Source: an uncultured Paraburkholderia sp.
GTDB lineage: Bacteria; Pseudomonadota; Gammaproteobacteria; Burkholderiales; Burkholderiaceae
Direction: 5' to 3'
Length of the DNA: 64,000 bases
Assembly: GCA_940746715.1 (NCBI GenBank)
Contig: CALNWN010000004.1
Location: forward strand, 62,001 to 126,000
This document shows, piece by piece, positions 46,987 through 58,862 of this stretch (position 1 is the stretch's first letter; each line of letters starts with the position of its first letter). Position numbers and translations under genes: made by a program. The notes beneath the pieces were generated by a model that was not told the origin of the DNA, did no database searches, and saw only the letters and a program-made list of their open reading frames with translations.

Positions 46987-47685
46987 ATGGAGACACACGT
47001 GGTGCTATACGGTTTTGGTCCGGTGTTGCTGGCCGGCACGATCCAGACCGTCGAACTGTCGGTCCTGTCGCTCGCGGCCGTCGTGCTGCTCGGGCTGGCG
47101 GGCGCGGCGGCGAAACTGTCCCTTAACCGGCCGTTGCGCGCGCTCGCCACCGGCTACACGACCTTGATTCGCTCGGTGCCCGACCTCGTGCTGATGCTGC
47201 TGTTCTACAGCATCCAGATCGCGGTCAACAATCTGACCGACGCGCTCGATCTCCCGCAGTTCGACATCGACCCGTTCGTGGCCGGCGTGCTGACACTCGG
47301 CTTCATTTACGGCGCGTACTTCACCGAGACGTTTCGCGGCGCGTTCCTCGCCGTGCCGCGCGGCCAGCTGGAAGCCGGCAGCGCCTACGGCATGAGCGGC
47401 GCGCGGGTGTTCGCGCGCATTCTCTTTCCGCAGATGATGCGTTTCGCGCTGCCCGGCATCGGCAACAACTGGCAGGTGCTCGTGAAAGCGACGGCGCTCG
47501 TGTCGATCATCGGTCTCGCGGATGTCGTCAAGGCCGCGCAGGACGCGGGCAAAAGCACCTTCAACATGTTCTTCTTCATCCTGATCGCGGCGCTCATTTA
47601 TCTCGCGCTGACGACCGTTTCGAACCTCGCGCTGATCTGGCTGGAACGCCGCTATTCGATCGGCGTGCGGCACGCGGAGCTTTAA
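46987..47685 (+). CDS. aotQ: Amino-acid ABC transporter permease (AotQ/HisQ type)
   Basis: This intact 232-aa polar amino acid permease has five predicted membrane helices (GPVLLAGTIQTVELSVLSLA and VVLLGLAGAAAKL at the N-terminus) and the EAA loop that contacts the ATPase (LEAGSAYGMSGARVFARILF). RSVPDLVLMLLFYS is typical of HisQ/AotQ. The next gene, 4 bases downstream, is the partner permease M, and the ATPase follows. Proximity to the AST operon and an ArgR-type regulator points to arginine/ornithine uptake. The heterodimer partner is broken, so transport may have failed. Confidence 0.85.
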   Translation: METHVVLYGFGPVLLAGTIQTVELSVLSLAAVVLLGLAGAAAKLSLNRPLRALATGYTTLIRSVPDLVLMLLFYSIQIAVNNLTDALDLPQFDIDPFVAGVLTLGFIYGAYFTETFRGAFLAVPRGQLEAGSAYGMSGARVFARILFPQMMRFALPGIGNNWQVLVKATALVSIIGLADVVKAAQDAGKSTFNMFFFILIAALIYLALTTVSNLALIWLERRYSIGVRHAEL

Positions 47686-47689
47686 GACC

Positions 47690-48214
47690 ATGATCGACAT
47701 TCTCAACGAATTCTGGCGCGCGTTTCTCTACTGGGACGGCCAGCGCATGTCCGGGCTCGCGGTGACGCTGTGGCTGCTGGTCGCCTCGGTCGGCATTGGT
47801 TTCTGTCTTGCGATTCCGCTCGCGGTGGCGCGCGTGTCGAAAAAACGCTGGCTTTCGACGCCGGTGCGTCTTTACACGTATGTGTTTCGCGGCACGCCGC
47901 TGTACGTGCAACTGCTGCTGATCTATACCGGCATGTACAGCCTCGAATTCGTGCGCTCGCATCGCGCTGCGCCGCGCGTTGCCGTTGTACAGTAACGAGG
48001 TGATCCTGATGCTGCACGCGACCACGGTCGCGTTCACGGCCACCGTGCCGGATATTCTGAAGGTGGCGCGCGACGCGAATTCGGCGACCTATCAGTCGTT
48101 CGACGCATTCGGCCTCGCGGCGCTGATTTACCTCGTGGTGTCGTTTGCGCTCGTCGGCTGTTCCGCCGCGCCGAGCGTCACTGGCTCGGTTATCTGGCGG
48201 TGCGCACGCACTGA
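47690..48214 (+). pseudogene. aotM: Amino-acid ABC transporter permease (AotM/HisM type) with internal deletion
   Basis: The N-terminus (FWRAFLYWDGQRMSGLAVTL and VFRGTPLYVQLLLIYTGMY) is normal up to YSLEFVRS. It then jumps to ALRRALPLYSNEVILMLHAT, so about 66 residues including the EAA coupling loop are gone and the frame has shifted. A one-base loss near 48160 (GGCTGTTC for GGCCTGTTC) precedes the tail LFRRAERHWLGYLAVRTH, which ends at TGA 48212-48214. Intact relatives are about 230 aa. The absence of the coupling loop shows real loss of function. Confidence 0.85.
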
Positions 48215-48292
48215 GCGCGCCCGTGTTCGCAGCAGGCGGCGCACAGATGCGCGCCGTCGCACGTTGATCCGTATTTTGAAAGGAAGAGCATC

Positions 48293-49084
48293 TTGCTCCA
48301 TACCACGCAAACCCAGGCTTGCAAGCTCGCCGTGCAGGACATCCACAAGCGCTATGGCGATAACGAAGTGCTCAAGGGCGTGTCGCTGAATGCGAACAAG
48401 GGCGACGTGATCAGCATCATCGGCGCGAGCGGCTCGGGCAAAAGCACCTTCCTGCGCTGCATCAATTTTCTGGAGCGGCCGAACGCGGGGCAGATCGTCG
48501 TCGACGGCGAAGCGGTCAAGACGAAGACCGACCGCGGCGGCAATCTCGAAGTAGCCGATCACAAACAGTTGCAGCGCATTCGCACGAAGCTCGCGATGGT
48601 GTTTCAGCACTTCAATTTGTGGGCGCATATGAATGTGCTCGAGAACGTCGTCGAGGCGCCGATTCACATGCTCGGCGTGCCGCGCCGCGAAGCGGAAGAC
48701 CGGGCGCGCGAATATCTGGAGAAGGTGGGCCTCGCGCCGCGCGTCGAAAAGCAGTATCCGTCGCATCTGTCGGGCGGGCAGCAGCAGCGTGTGGCGATTG
48801 CTCGCGCCCTCGCAATGAACCCGGATGTGATGCTGTTCGACGAGCCCACTTCCGCGCTCGACCCCGAGCTCGTCGGCGAAGTGCTGAAGGTCATGCAGAA
48901 GCTCGCAGAAGAGGGGCGCACCATGATCGTCGTCACGCACGAAATGGGCTTTGCGCGCAACGTGTCGAATCATGTGATGTTCCTGCATCAGGGCCGCACA
49001 GAGGAAGAGGGCCTGCCCGCCGAGGTGTTGAGCGCGCCGCGCAGCGAGCGGCTCAAGCAGTTCCTTTCCGGCAGCCTCAAATAA
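48293..49084 (+). CDS. aotP: Amino-acid ABC transporter ATP-binding protein (AotP/HisP type)
   Basis: This is an intact 263-aa ATPase with Walker [15 protein letters not shown]-loop MVFQHFNLW, signature [15 protein letters not shown], Walker [14 protein letters not shown] and H-loop VVTHEMGFA. The 20-residue insertion with [14 protein letters not shown] is typical of the HisP/AotP/ArgV branch. Translation seems to begin at the rare TTG 48293, behind AGGAAGAG with suitable spacing; the next ATG is far inside. It is the third gene of the transport unit and precedes argR. Confidence 0.9.
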   Translation: MLHTTQTQACKLAVQDIHKRYGDNEVLKGVSLNANKGDVISIIGASGSGKSTFLRCINFLERPNAGQIVVDGEAVKTKTDRGGNLEVADHKQLQRIRTKLAMVFQHFNLWAHMNVLENVVEAPIHMLGVPRREAEDRAREYLEKVGLAPRVEKQYPSHLSGGQQQRVAIARALAMNPDVMLFDEPTSALDPELVGEVLKVMQKLAEEGRTMIVVTHEMGFARNVSNHVMFLHQGRTEEEGLPAEVLSAPRSERLKQFLSGSLK

Positions 49085-49115
49085 CGCGCCGCGCACGAGC
49101 GTCCCAACTCAACCG

Positions 49116-50119
49116 ATGGCCCGCACGTCCAGTCCCGCACGCACCACGCAGGTGGCAATCGTCGCATTGCCGCCCGTGTCGATGTCGGGCGTCGGACCGA
49201 TTGTCGACGCACTGAATCTGGCCAATGAAATCGACGGCCGCGCGCTGTACCGCGTGCAGGTCTGCTCGTGGGACGGCCGCGCGGTGCCGCTTGCGGGCGG
49301 CGCGCAATGGCCTGCCGATGCCGCGTTCGGCGACGCGATTGCGTGTGACTGGCTGATCGTGGTCACCGGCGGGTCGGGCAACGCACGCCGCTCGTCACCG
49401 GCATCCACCACGGCGTGTGGTGGCTCGCGATGGCGGGGCAATTGTCCCGCCATCGCGTGAGCGTCAACTGGGAGACGTATCAGAAGTTCGCCGAGCAGTT
49501 CGAGCGTTCCATCGTCACCCAGCAGATTTTCGAAATCGACCGCGATCGCGCGACCTGCGCGGGCGGTCAGGCCACCGTCGACTTCATGCTCGCGATGATC
49601 GGCCGCGAGCACGGTCCGGAACTCGCGGACCGTATCGCGGACACGCTCGGCGTGTGCGGCGTATTGCGCGTCGGCGAGGAGCGTCAACGCATTCCGTTCG
49701 TGACCGCGCCGGGCGAGCGCCATCCGCGCCTGAACGATGCATTGCTGCTGATGGAAGCGAATATCGAAGACCCGCTCACGACGGACGAAATCGCGGGTCT
49801 CGTCGGCGTCTCGCGGCGGCAACTGGAGCGCCTGTTTCGCCAGTATCTCGGCTCCATGCCGTCCAAATACTATCTGGGCCTGCGGCTTTCCAAAGCGCGC
49901 ACGCAATTGCAGCGCACGAGCAAGTCGGTCGTGCAGATCAGCCTCGCGTGCGGGTTTTCGTCGGCGGCGCACTTCTCGAATGCCTACCGCGAGCGCTTCG
50001 GCGTGACGCCGCGCGAGGATCGCCGCAACTGGATCGACCGGCAGACCGGCGCAAGCGGCGCCGCGGCGAGCGAGCCGCGCGCGGGCGCCTTGATCGAGCG
50101 GCCGGATTTCGCGGATTGA
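49116..50119 (+). pseudogene. argR: ArgR-type GlxA/AraC-family regulator, internal deletion
   Basis: This is a Pseudomonas-ArgR-like regulator (DJ-1/PfpI sensor plus AraC HTH) sitting between the arginine transporter and the AST genes. The N-terminal part (VAIVALPPVSMSGVGPIVDA, then DWLIVVTGGS) breaks near 49380. A short deletion and frame change follow, then TPLVTGIHHGVWWLAMAGQL, and the remainder is clean (RDRATCAGGQATVDFMLAMI; AraC domain with VSRRQLERLFRQYLGSMP and LACGFSSAAHFSNAYRERF). Intact length would be about 345 aa. The C-terminal DNA-binding half could theoretically be made alone from an internal start, but regulation by effector would be gone. Confidence 0.85.
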
Positions 50120-50130
50120 ATTGCGCGACG

Positions 50131-50186
50131 CGTCGCCGCTGCGCGCGTGACGATGGAACCCCACAGAAAACGTCGCCTATGCGCAA
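50131..50186. promoter_or_regulatory. Candidate ArgR (AraC-type) binding sites upstream of aruC
   Basis: CGTCGC-N8-AA at 50171-50186 resembles the TGTCGC-N8-AA half-site described for Pseudomonas ArgR. A second CGTCGCC at 50131 lies exactly 40 bases upstream (four helical turns), though without the AA. Position and spacing fit an activator site for the AST operon. Confidence 0.35.
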
Positions 50187-50249
50187 GACGCCGCGCGCAC
50201 GGTTTCCTACACTACGTGTATTACCTCTCACCTGTAACGAGGATTTGCC

Positions 50250-51464
50250 ATGAACGACCTGATAGTGACACGCAAGACCTTTGACGAAGTCATGGTGCCG
50301 GTGTTCGCGCCCGCCGCCTTCGTGCCGGACCGCGGTCTCGGCTCGCGCGTCTGGGATACGCAAGGCCGCGACTATATCGACTTCGCCGGCGGCATCGCCG
50401 TCACCGCGCTCGGTCATGCGCATCCCGAACTGCTGAAAGTTTTGCACGAGCAGGGCGGCAAACTCTGGCACATCGGCAATGGCTACACGAACGAGCCGGT
50501 GCTGCGCCTTGCCAAACGTCTGGAAGATCTGACGTTCGCCGACCGCGCGTTCTTTGCGAACTCCGGTGCCGAGGCGAACGAGGCCGCGCTGAAGCTCGCG
50601 CGCCGCGTCGCGTTCGATCGCCATGGCGCCGACAAATTCGAAATCGTCTCCTTCACGCAGTCGTTTCATGGCCGCACGTTCTTCATCGTCAGTGTGGGCG
50701 GGCAGTCGAAGTATTCGGAAGGCTTCGGGCCGGTGCCGCAAGGCATCGTTCATTTGCCGTACAACGACATCGAGGCCGCGAAACAGGCCATCGGCGCGAA
50801 AACCTGCGCGGTAATCGTCGAGCCGATCCAAGGCGAGGGCGGTGTGATTCCGGCCGATCCCGCGTTCCTCAAGGCGCTGCGCGAAGCGTGCGATCAGCAT
50901 GACGCACTGCTGATTTTCGACGAGGTACAAACGGGCGTCGGCCGTAGCGGCTACTTTTACGCCTACCAGAACACGGGCGTCACGCCGGATATTCTCACCA
51001 CCGCAAAGGCGCTCGGTAACGGCTTCCCGATCGGCGCCATGCTGACCACGAACGAACTGGCCGCGCATTTCAAGGTCGGTGTGCACGGCACGACCTACGG
51101 CGGCAATCCGCTCGGCTCGGCCATCGCGGAGAAGGTGATCGAACTCGTCAGCGATCCGAAACTGCTCGAAGGCGTGCGCACGCGCAGCGACGTGCTGAAA
51201 GACCACCTCGCGAAGCTCAATGAACGCTTCGGCCTCTTCAAGGAAGTGCGCGGCAAGGGCTTGCTGATCGGCGCGGAACTGACGGACGCTTACAAGGGCC
51301 GCGCAAAAGATTTCGTCATGGCCGCGGGCCAGCACGGCGTGATCATGCTGATGGCGGGACCGGACGTGCTGCGCTTCGTGCCGTCGCTGATTATGCCGCT
51401 CGACGACATGAACGAGGGCTTCGAGCGGCTCGCCAAAGCCATCGCCGAAGCGACGTCGAAATAA
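50250..51464 (+). CDS. aruC: Succinylornithine/acetylornithine aminotransferase
   Basis: This intact 404-aa class III PLP aminotransferase shows [53 protein letters not shown] (PLP phosphate), [25 protein letters not shown] and the Schiff-base Lys in [15 protein letters not shown] (about residue 252). It transaminates N-succinylornithine in the arginine succinyltransferase pathway and may also act on acetylornithine. A good ribosome site (ACGAGGA) precedes the ATG. It is the first gene of aruC-aruF-aruG-astD-astB-astE, downstream of candidate ArgR sites. Confidence 0.92.
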   Translation: MNDLIVTRKTFDEVMVPVFAPAAFVPDRGLGSRVWDTQGRDYIDFAGGIAVTALGHAHPELLKVLHEQGGKLWHIGNGYTNEPVLRLAKRLEDLTFADRAFFANSGAEANEAALKLARRVAFDRHGADKFEIVSFTQSFHGRTFFIVSVGGQSKYSEGFGPVPQGIVHLPYNDIEAAKQAIGAKTCAVIVEPIQGEGGVIPADPAFLKALREACDQHDALLIFDEVQTGVGRSGYFYAYQNTGVTPDILTTAKALGNGFPIGAMLTTNELAAHFKVGVHGTTYGGNPLGSAIAEKVIELVSDPKLLEGVRTRSDVLKDHLAKLNERFGLFKEVRGKGLLIGAELTDAYKGRAKDFVMAAGQHGVIMLMAGPDVLRFVPSLIMPLDDMNEGFERLAKAIAEATSK

Positions 51465-51543
51465 GCGGCCTCAAAACCGGCGGTGCGTTTCAGCGCACCG
51501 CGCCGACTGTTGGTCCCTCCATGCGTCACATTCGACAGGAACG

Positions 51544-52614
51544 ATGATGCTCTTCGTACGCCCCGGCCGCCTCGCCGATCTCGATGCGCTCGAACATATG
51601 GCGTGCACCGCCCAGCCGGTGCTGCATTCACTGCCGCACGACCGCCGCGCGCTCGAAGCACGCGTCGCGCTGTCGGAAGACTCGTTTCGCGCGGACCTCG
51701 ACTTTCCGGGCGAGGAGTTCTATCTGTTCGTGCTCGAAGACAGCGAGACCGGCAAGCTGATGGGCACGGCGAGCATCGTCGCGGCGGCGGGCTACTCGGA
51801 TCAGTTCTATGCGTTTCGCAACGACGCGCTGATTCATGCATCGCGCGAACTGCACGTGAACCGCAAGATTCACGCGCTCACCATGTCGCATGAACTGACC
51901 GGCAAGAGCCGGCTCGCGGGCTACTACATCGACCCGTCGCTGCGCGGCGACGCCGCCGCGCATCTGCTGTCGCGCGCGCGGATGATGTACATAGCCGCGA
52001 ATCGCAAGCGCTTTACGTCCGAGGTTTTTTCGCTGCTGCTCGGTGTGACCGACGACAAGGGCGTGTCGCCATTCTGGGAAGCGGTGGGGCGCAAGTTCTT
52101 CGGGCGTGATTTCGCCGACATCGAAATCGAGTCGGGCGGCCGCAGCAGAACGTTCATTGCCGAAGTAATGCCCACCTATCCGATCTATGTGCCGTTGCTG
52201 CCCGAAGCGGCGCAGCGCGTGCTCGGCGAGCCGGATGCGAACGCGTTGCTCGCGTATGAAATCCATCTCGAGGAAGGCTTCGAGACCGACCGCTTCATCG
52301 ACATTTTCGACGCCGGCCCGGTGCTGACTGCGCAGGTAGACCGCAGTGCGTGCGTGACGCGCAACGAAACGCGCGTCGTGCGCGAGAGTGCGGCGCCCGC
52401 GAGCGGCTCGGCCTTTCTGATCGCGCACAACGGCGCGGACGGCGAGTTCCGCTGCGTGCTCGGCGATCTGCCGGCCGGTAAAAATGAAGGCGCGCCGCTC
52501 GCGCAGGCGGCACGCGCCGCGCTCGGCGTGCAGGACGGCGACGCGGTGCACTGCGTGCCGCTGCACGAGCGGCAAGGCGACAAGCAGGACCAACAATCGG
52601 GAGACGCGCAATGA
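51544..52614 (+). CDS. aruF: Arginine/ornithine N-succinyltransferase, alpha subunit
   Basis: This intact 356-aa subunit belongs to the heteromeric succinyltransferase that transfers succinyl from succinyl-CoA to arginine or ornithine, the first step of the AST pathway. Family landmarks are FVRPGRLADLDALEHMA, GTASIVAAAGYSDQFYAFRN, TMSHELTGKSRLAGYYIDPS and DNDGVSPFWEAVGRKFF-type text (here DDKGVSPFWEAVGRKFFG). Its ATGA overlap with aruG indicates coupled translation in equal amounts. ATG 51547 is an alternative start. Confidence 0.92.
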   Translation: MMLFVRPGRLADLDALEHMACTAQPVLHSLPHDRRALEARVALSEDSFRADLDFPGEEFYLFVLEDSETGKLMGTASIVAAAGYSDQFYAFRNDALIHASRELHVNRKIHALTMSHELTGKSRLAGYYIDPSLRGDAAAHLLSRARMMYIAANRKRFTSEVFSLLLGVTDDKGVSPFWEAVGRKFFGRDFADIEIESGGRSRTFIAEVMPTYPIYVPLLPEAAQRVLGEPDANALLAYEIHLEEGFETDRFIDIFDAGPVLTAQVDRSACVTRNETRVVRESAAPASGSAFLIAHNGADGEFRCVLGDLPAGKNEGAPLAQAARAALGVQDGDAVHCVPLHERQGDKQDQQSGDAQ

Positions 52615-53650
52615 TCGTCGTTCGCGTTGTGCAACGAGGCGATGTGGACGCTTTGATGCGGCTCGCGCAGGAAACCGGCCCAGGGCTCACCACCTTCAAG
52701 CCGGACCGCGAGGCGCTCGCCGCGCGTGTCGAACGGGCGCGCCGCACTATGGAAGACAAAGCCGCGCCGCATGAGGCGGGCTATTTCTTCGTGATGGAAG
52801 ATACGCAAACGGGCGATGTCGCGGGCGTCTGCGGAATCGAAACGGCGGTCGGCCTGCAGCAGCCGTTCTACAACTATCGCGTGAGCACGGTGGTGCACAC
52901 GAGCCAGGACCTCGGCATCTGGACGCGCATGCGCGCGCTCAATATCTCTCACGATCTGACGGGTTACGCCGAGGTCTGCTCGCTGTTCCTAAGCCCGCGT
53001 TATCGCACGAGCGGCGTGGGCGGCTTGCTGTCGCGCTCGCGTTTCATGTTCCTCGCGCAGTTCCGCGAGCGCTTTCCGCAGCGTTTATGCGCGGAATTGC
53101 GCGGCCATTTCGACGAGCAGGGCATGTCGCCGTTCTGGCGCGCGGTCGGTTCGCACTTCTATCAGATCGACTTCAACGCCGCGGACTACCTGAGCTCCCA
53201 TGGACGCAAGGCGTTTCTTGCGGAGCTGATGCCGCGTTATCCAGTGTATGTCGAGTTGTTGCCGAAAGAGGCGCAGCAATGCGTCGGCCTCACGCACAGC
53301 GACACGATTCCGGCGCGCCGCATGCTCGAAGCGGAAGGGCTGCGCTACGAGAACCACGTGGATATTTTCGACGCCGGGCCGGTGCTCGAATGCTATATCT
53401 CCGACTTGCGCACGGTGCGAGAAAGCGTGGTCGTGCCGGTGGAGATTGCCGACGTGCGGGCGGGTGCGCCGCAGGATGCGCCGCGCTCGATGGTGTCGAA
53501 TACGTCGCTCGGCGATTTTCGCGTGGGCGTGGCCGCAGGCGTGCCGCAAGACGGCGTGTTCCGCATGCATGCGCTGGAGGCATCGGCGCTCGGCGTCAAG
53601 TCAGGCGACCCGGTCCGGGTACTGCCGTTGAAACACAAACAGGGATGGTC

Positions 53651-53654
<4 letters not shown>
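52611..53654 (+). CDS. aruG: Arginine N-succinyltransferase, beta subunit
   Basis: This intact 347-aa partner of AruF, homologous along its length, shows VVRVVQRGDVDALMRLAQET, VCGIETAVGLQQPFYNYRVS, LNISHDLTGYAEVCSLFLSP, SGVGGLLSRSRFMFLAQF and GMSPFWRAVGSHFYQIDF. Start overlaps the aruF stop (ATGA) and its own stop overlaps the astD start, so three genes are translationally coupled. In bacteria with AruF/AruG the two subunits form the active enzyme. Confidence 0.92.
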
Positions 53655-55113
<1,459 letters not shown>

Positions 55114-55122
55114 GGATCGACG

Positions 55123-56463
55123 ATGCAAGCCACTGAAGCTAATTTCGACGGCCTGGTCGGCCTGACGCACAACTACGCGGGGCTGTCGTTCGGCAATGTC
55201 GCGTCGCAGAACAACGAGAAGTCCGTTGCGAACCCGAAGGCGGCCGCGAAGCAAGGCCTGCGCAAGATGAAGCAGCTGGCCGATCTCGGCTTTCACCAGG
55301 GCGTGCTGCCGCCGCAGGAGCGTCCGTCGATGCGTCTGTTGCGCGAGCTCGGTTTTTCCGGCGACGACGCGACTGTGATTGCGCGCGTCTCGAAGAACGC
55401 GCCCGAGTTGCTGGCGGCGGCGAGTTCGGCCTCCGCAATGTGGACCGCCAACGCGGCAACCGTGAGTCCCTCAGCCGACACGCAGGACGGCCGCGTGCAC
55501 TTCACGCCGGCCAATCTGTGCAGCAAGCTGCATCGCGCGATCGAACACGAATCGACGCGCCGCACGTTGCGCGCCATTTTCAGCGACGCCAACCGCTTCG
55601 CGGTGCACGAAGCCTTGCCCGGCACGCCCGCGCTCGGCGACGAAGGCGCGGCGAATCACACGCGCTTTTGCTCCGAATACGGCGCACGCGGTGTCGAATT
55701 CTTCGTGTATGGCCGCAGCGAATATCGCCGCGGGCCGGAGCCCAGGCGCTTCCCGGCGCGGCAAACGTTCGAGGCGAGCCGGGCGGTCGCGCATCGCCAT
55801 GGGCTGCTCGAAGAGGCGACGGTGTATGCGCAGCAAAGCCCCGAAGTGATCGACGCGGGCGTTTTTCATAATGACGTGATCGCGGTCGGCAATCGCAATA
55901 CGCTCTTCTGCCACGAACTCGCGTTCGTCGAACAGAACGCCGTGTACGACGAATTGCGCGGGAAACTTGCTGGCCTGAACGCCGAATTCGATGTGATCCA
56001 AGTGCCGGACGCGCAGGTGAGCGTCGCGGACGCCGTCTCGTCGTATCTGTTCAACAGCCAGTTGCTGACGCGTCCCGACGGCAAGCAGGTGCTGGTCGTG
56101 CCGCAGGAGTGCCGCGGAAACCCGCGCGTGGCGGCGTACCTCGACGACCTCACGTCGCACACGGGTCCCATCGACGAGGTGCTCGTGTTCGATCTGCGCG
56201 AGAGCATGAAAAACGGCGGCGGTCCGGCGTGCCTGCGCCTGCGCGTGGTGTTGAACGACGCGGAACGCGCGGCGGTCACGCAAGGCGTGTGGATCGACGA
56301 CACGCTGTTCGGCCGGCTGGATACGTGTATCGAAAAGCATTATCGCGACCGTCTGGCGCCGGCCGATCTTGCCGATCCGCAACTGCTCGCCGAGTCGCGC
56401 ACCGCGCTCGACGAACTCACGCAGATTCTCGGACTCGGATCGCTCTATGACTTCCAGCGCTGA
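55123..56463 (+). CDS. astB: N-succinylarginine dihydrolase
   Basis: This intact 446-aa guanidino-group-modifying enzyme hydrolyses succinylarginine to succinylornithine, CO2 and two ammonia. Family features are [20 protein letters not shown] at the start, [51 protein letters not shown] and the catalytic-Cys segment [16 protein letters not shown]. Length equals E. coli AstB. It starts ten bases after astD and overlaps astE by 17 bases. Confidence 0.95.
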   Translation: MQATEANFDGLVGLTHNYAGLSFGNVASQNNEKSVANPKAAAKQGLRKMKQLADLGFHQGVLPPQERPSMRLLRELGFSGDDATVIARVSKNAPELLAAASSASAMWTANAATVSPSADTQDGRVHFTPANLCSKLHRAIEHESTRRTLRAIFSDANRFAVHEALPGTPALGDEGAANHTRFCSEYGARGVEFFVYGRSEYRRGPEPRRFPARQTFEASRAVAHRHGLLEEATVYAQQSPEVIDAGVFHNDVIAVGNRNTLFCHELAFVEQNAVYDELRGKLAGLNAEFDVIQVPDAQVSVADAVSSYLFNSQLLTRPDGKQVLVVPQECRGNPRVAAYLDDLTSHTGPIDEVLVFDLRESMKNGGGPACLRLRVVLNDAERAAVTQGVWIDDTLFGRLDTCIEKHYRDRLAPADLADPQLLAESRTALDELTQILGLGSLYDFQR

Positions 56464-57505
56464 GCGCGGCGAGGCGAGCGCGATGCTCGCGGATTTCCTC
56501 GCCTATACGCTCGCCGGCACGCGGCCGGCTGGGAACGCGATGCAAGGCACGTGCGCCGGCGGCGTGCGCTGGTCATGGCAGGGCGACGGCGACGGCGTGC
56601 TGCTGATGGAGCCCGCCACGCTTGCTGCGAACGCGCCGAGCGTGCTCGCGTCGGCCGGCGTGCACGGCGACGAGACTGCGCCCATCGAATTGCTTTCGTA
56701 TCTGGTACGCGACATCGCGCTCGGCGAGGCCGCGTTGAGCTGCCGTCTGCTGGTGATTCTCGGCAATGTCGATGCGATGCGCGACGGCTGCCGTTATCGC
56801 GACGACGATCTGAACCGCCTCTTCAGCGGCCGGCATCGGCAATTGGCGGCGAGTCACGAGGCGCCGCGCGCGGCCGCGCTGGAGCAGGCGGCCGTGCAGT
56901 TTTTCGCCGCGGCTTCAGAAGAGCCCGGCGCGCGCTGGCATATCGACATGCACACGGCGATCCGCGCGTCCGCGTTCGAGCGCTTCGCGCTGCTGCCGCA
57001 TACCGGCAGACCGTTTTCACGCGCGATGTTCGAGTGGCTCGGACAGGCGCAGATCAGTGCGGTGCTGCTGCACACCACGAAGGGCAACACCTACTCGCAT
57101 TTCACCGCGCAGACGTGCGGCGCCGACGCATGCACGCTGGAACTCGGCAAGGTGCGCCCGTTCGGCCAGAACGATCTCACGCGCTTTGCGGGCGCGGACG
57201 CGGCGCTGCGTCAACTGATCGCCGGGACGAATGGGCGCGAAGACGGCCCCTTGCCGCGCGCTTTCACAGTGATCGACCAGATCACGAAGCAAAGCGATGC
57301 GTTCGAACTGCTGGTCGCGCCCGACGTCGCGAACTTCACGCCGTTCGGGAAAAACACCTTGCTCGCACGCGATGGCGACTATCGCTACATCGTCCGGCAC
57401 GACGAGGAGCGCCTCGTGTTTCCGAATGCCACGGTCAAGCCCGGCTTGCGCGCCGGCCTGATGGTGATCGAGACGACGCAAGACACGCTCACCGCGCTGG
57501 TTTGA
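56447..57505 (+). CDS. astE: Succinylglutamate desuccinylase
   Basis: This intact 352-aa zinc amidohydrolase of the M14-like AstE/aspartoacylase group releases glutamate and succinate, closing the pathway. Metal and active-site motifs are [15 protein letters not shown] (His and Glu), [33 protein letters not shown] (second His ligand) and [12 protein letters not shown] (catalytic Glu). The ATG at 56447 overlaps astB and gives the expected N-terminus. It is the last gene of the operon, and a 277-base spacer separates it from argT. Confidence 0.92.
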   Translation: MTSSAERGEASAMLADFLAYTLAGTRPAGNAMQGTCAGGVRWSWQGDGDGVLLMEPATLAANAPSVLASAGVHGDETAPIELLSYLVRDIALGEAALSCRLLVILGNVDAMRDGCRYRDDDLNRLFSGRHRQLAASHEAPRAAALEQAAVQFFAAASEEPGARWHIDMHTAIRASAFERFALLPHTGRPFSRAMFEWLGQAQISAVLLHTTKGNTYSHFTAQTCGADACTLELGKVRPFGQNDLTRFAGADAALRQLIAGTNGREDGPLPRAFTVIDQITKQSDAFELLVAPDVANFTPFGKNTLLARDGDYRYIVRHDEERLVFPNATVKPGLRAGLMVIETTQDTLTALV

Positions 57506-57782
57506 CGGCGCTGACGTAGAAGAACCTCGGCGCGTGCACCTGCGGTGTTTGCGCCAGCGCGACATCAAGTTGCAGCTTTGCACGCCGCGCGTGCCGTGTA
57601 CCGCGCGAGCGAGCCGTCCCGAGCTGCCCGCAGGCGCGGCACCCGAGCCTGTACAATCCCCGCCTCGCGCTGCTGCGCTGCACCACAGCGGCCGCGCGAG
57701 TTTGAATCGCATTTTTGGCGCGGCAATCATGCCAGTCCGGATTCGGCTCCGTCTTATTCAATACCGTAGAGGAACACCCGTA

Positions 57783-58577
57783 ATGAAGATGAATTGGCGA
57801 AACACGGCTGCGCTCGCGCTCTTCGCGACGGCAACGGCCACGGCAGGCTCGGCCATGGCGGCGGACATCAAGGAAGTGCGTTTCGGTGTGGAGGCGTCTT
57901 ATGCGCCATTCGAATCGAAGTCGCCGTCGGGCGAGCTGCAGGGTTTCGACATCGACGTCGGCAATGCCGTGTGCGCGAAGCTGAAGGCGAAGTGCGTGTG
58001 GGTCGAGAATTCGTTCGACGGCCTGATTCCTGCCTTGCAGGCGCGCAAGTTCAACGCGATCAACTCGGACATGACGATCACCGACCAGCGTCGTCAGGCG
58101 ATCGATTTCACGGATCCTATCTACACGATCCCGAATCAGATGATCGCGAAGAAGGGCAGCGGTTTGCAGCCGACGCCCGCGTCGCTGAAGGGCAAGCATG
58201 TCGGCGTACTGCAGGGCACGATTCAGGAGACGTACGCGAAGGCGCGCTGGGCGCCGGCCGGCGTCGCCGTCGTGCCGTATCAGACGCAGGACCAGATCTA
58301 CGCGGACCTCGCCTCCGGCCGGCTCGACGCGTCGTTCCAAGACGCCGAAGCGGCGTCGAAAGGCTTTCTGAAGAAGCCGCAAGGCGCGGGATTCGAGTTC
58401 GCGGGTCCGGCCGTCAGCGACGAGAAGCTGCTGGGGGCGGGCGTCGGCTTCGGCATCCGCCGCGGCGACAAGGCGCTGAAGGATGCGCTGAACCAAGCGC
58501 TGAAGGAACTGAAGGCAGACGGCACGATCGACCGCTTCGCGGCGAAATATTTCGACGTGAAGGTGGTGCTCAAGTAA
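57783..58577 (+). CDS. argT: Lysine/arginine/ornithine-type periplasmic binding protein
   Basis: This intact 264-aa polar amino acid binding protein (type II fold, ArgT/HisJ/AotJ family) has the signal peptide NTAALALFATATATAGSAMA. Ligand-site features are VRFGVEASYAPFESKSPSGE, GFDIDVGNAVCAKLKAKCVW, IPALQARKFNAINSDMTIT and TDPIYTIPNQMIAKKG. It presumably delivers arginine/ornithine to the AotQMP transporter encoded 8 kb upstream. Its own promoter probably lies in the 277-base spacer, and a hairpin terminator follows. GAGGAA precedes the ATG. Confidence 0.92.
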   Translation: MKMNWRNTAALALFATATATAGSAMAADIKEVRFGVEASYAPFESKSPSGELQGFDIDVGNAVCAKLKAKCVWVENSFDGLIPALQARKFNAINSDMTITDQRRQAIDFTDPIYTIPNQMIAKKGSGLQPTPASLKGKHVGVLQGTIQETYAKARWAPAGVAVVPYQTQDQIYADLASGRLDASFQDAEAASKGFLKKPQGAGFEFAGPAVSDEKLLGAGVGFGIRRGDKALKDALNQALKELKADGTIDRFAAKYFDVKVVLK

Positions 58578-58607
58578 CGCCCCACGCGTCGACGCGTGAA
58601 AACACTG

Positions 58608-58633
58608 AACGGCCGCTCGATGCGGCCGTTTTG
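58608..58633 (+). terminator. Intrinsic terminator after argT
   Basis: AACGGCCGC pairs with GCGGCCGTT (9 bp) around TCGAT, followed by TTTGC. The U-run is short but the stem is very stable. Confidence 0.75.
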
Positions 58634-58862
58634 CATGGTGCGCGTGTTTGCTTCCCATCGCGATCATGTCATTTGCCCGCGCCCAAATATTTCCAGATAT
58701 TGTTTTGTGGACATGTGCGCGCAAGACAGGCTGCGCTAAAATCGCCGGGCGCGCTGCGTCACGCTGCGCGCCGTCGCAAACGATAAACACATGGCACGCG
58801 TAGCGTGCTGCGATAACCACAAGACAGCAGCAAGCGCCGGGGGCGCCTCGCGGGGGACCAGA

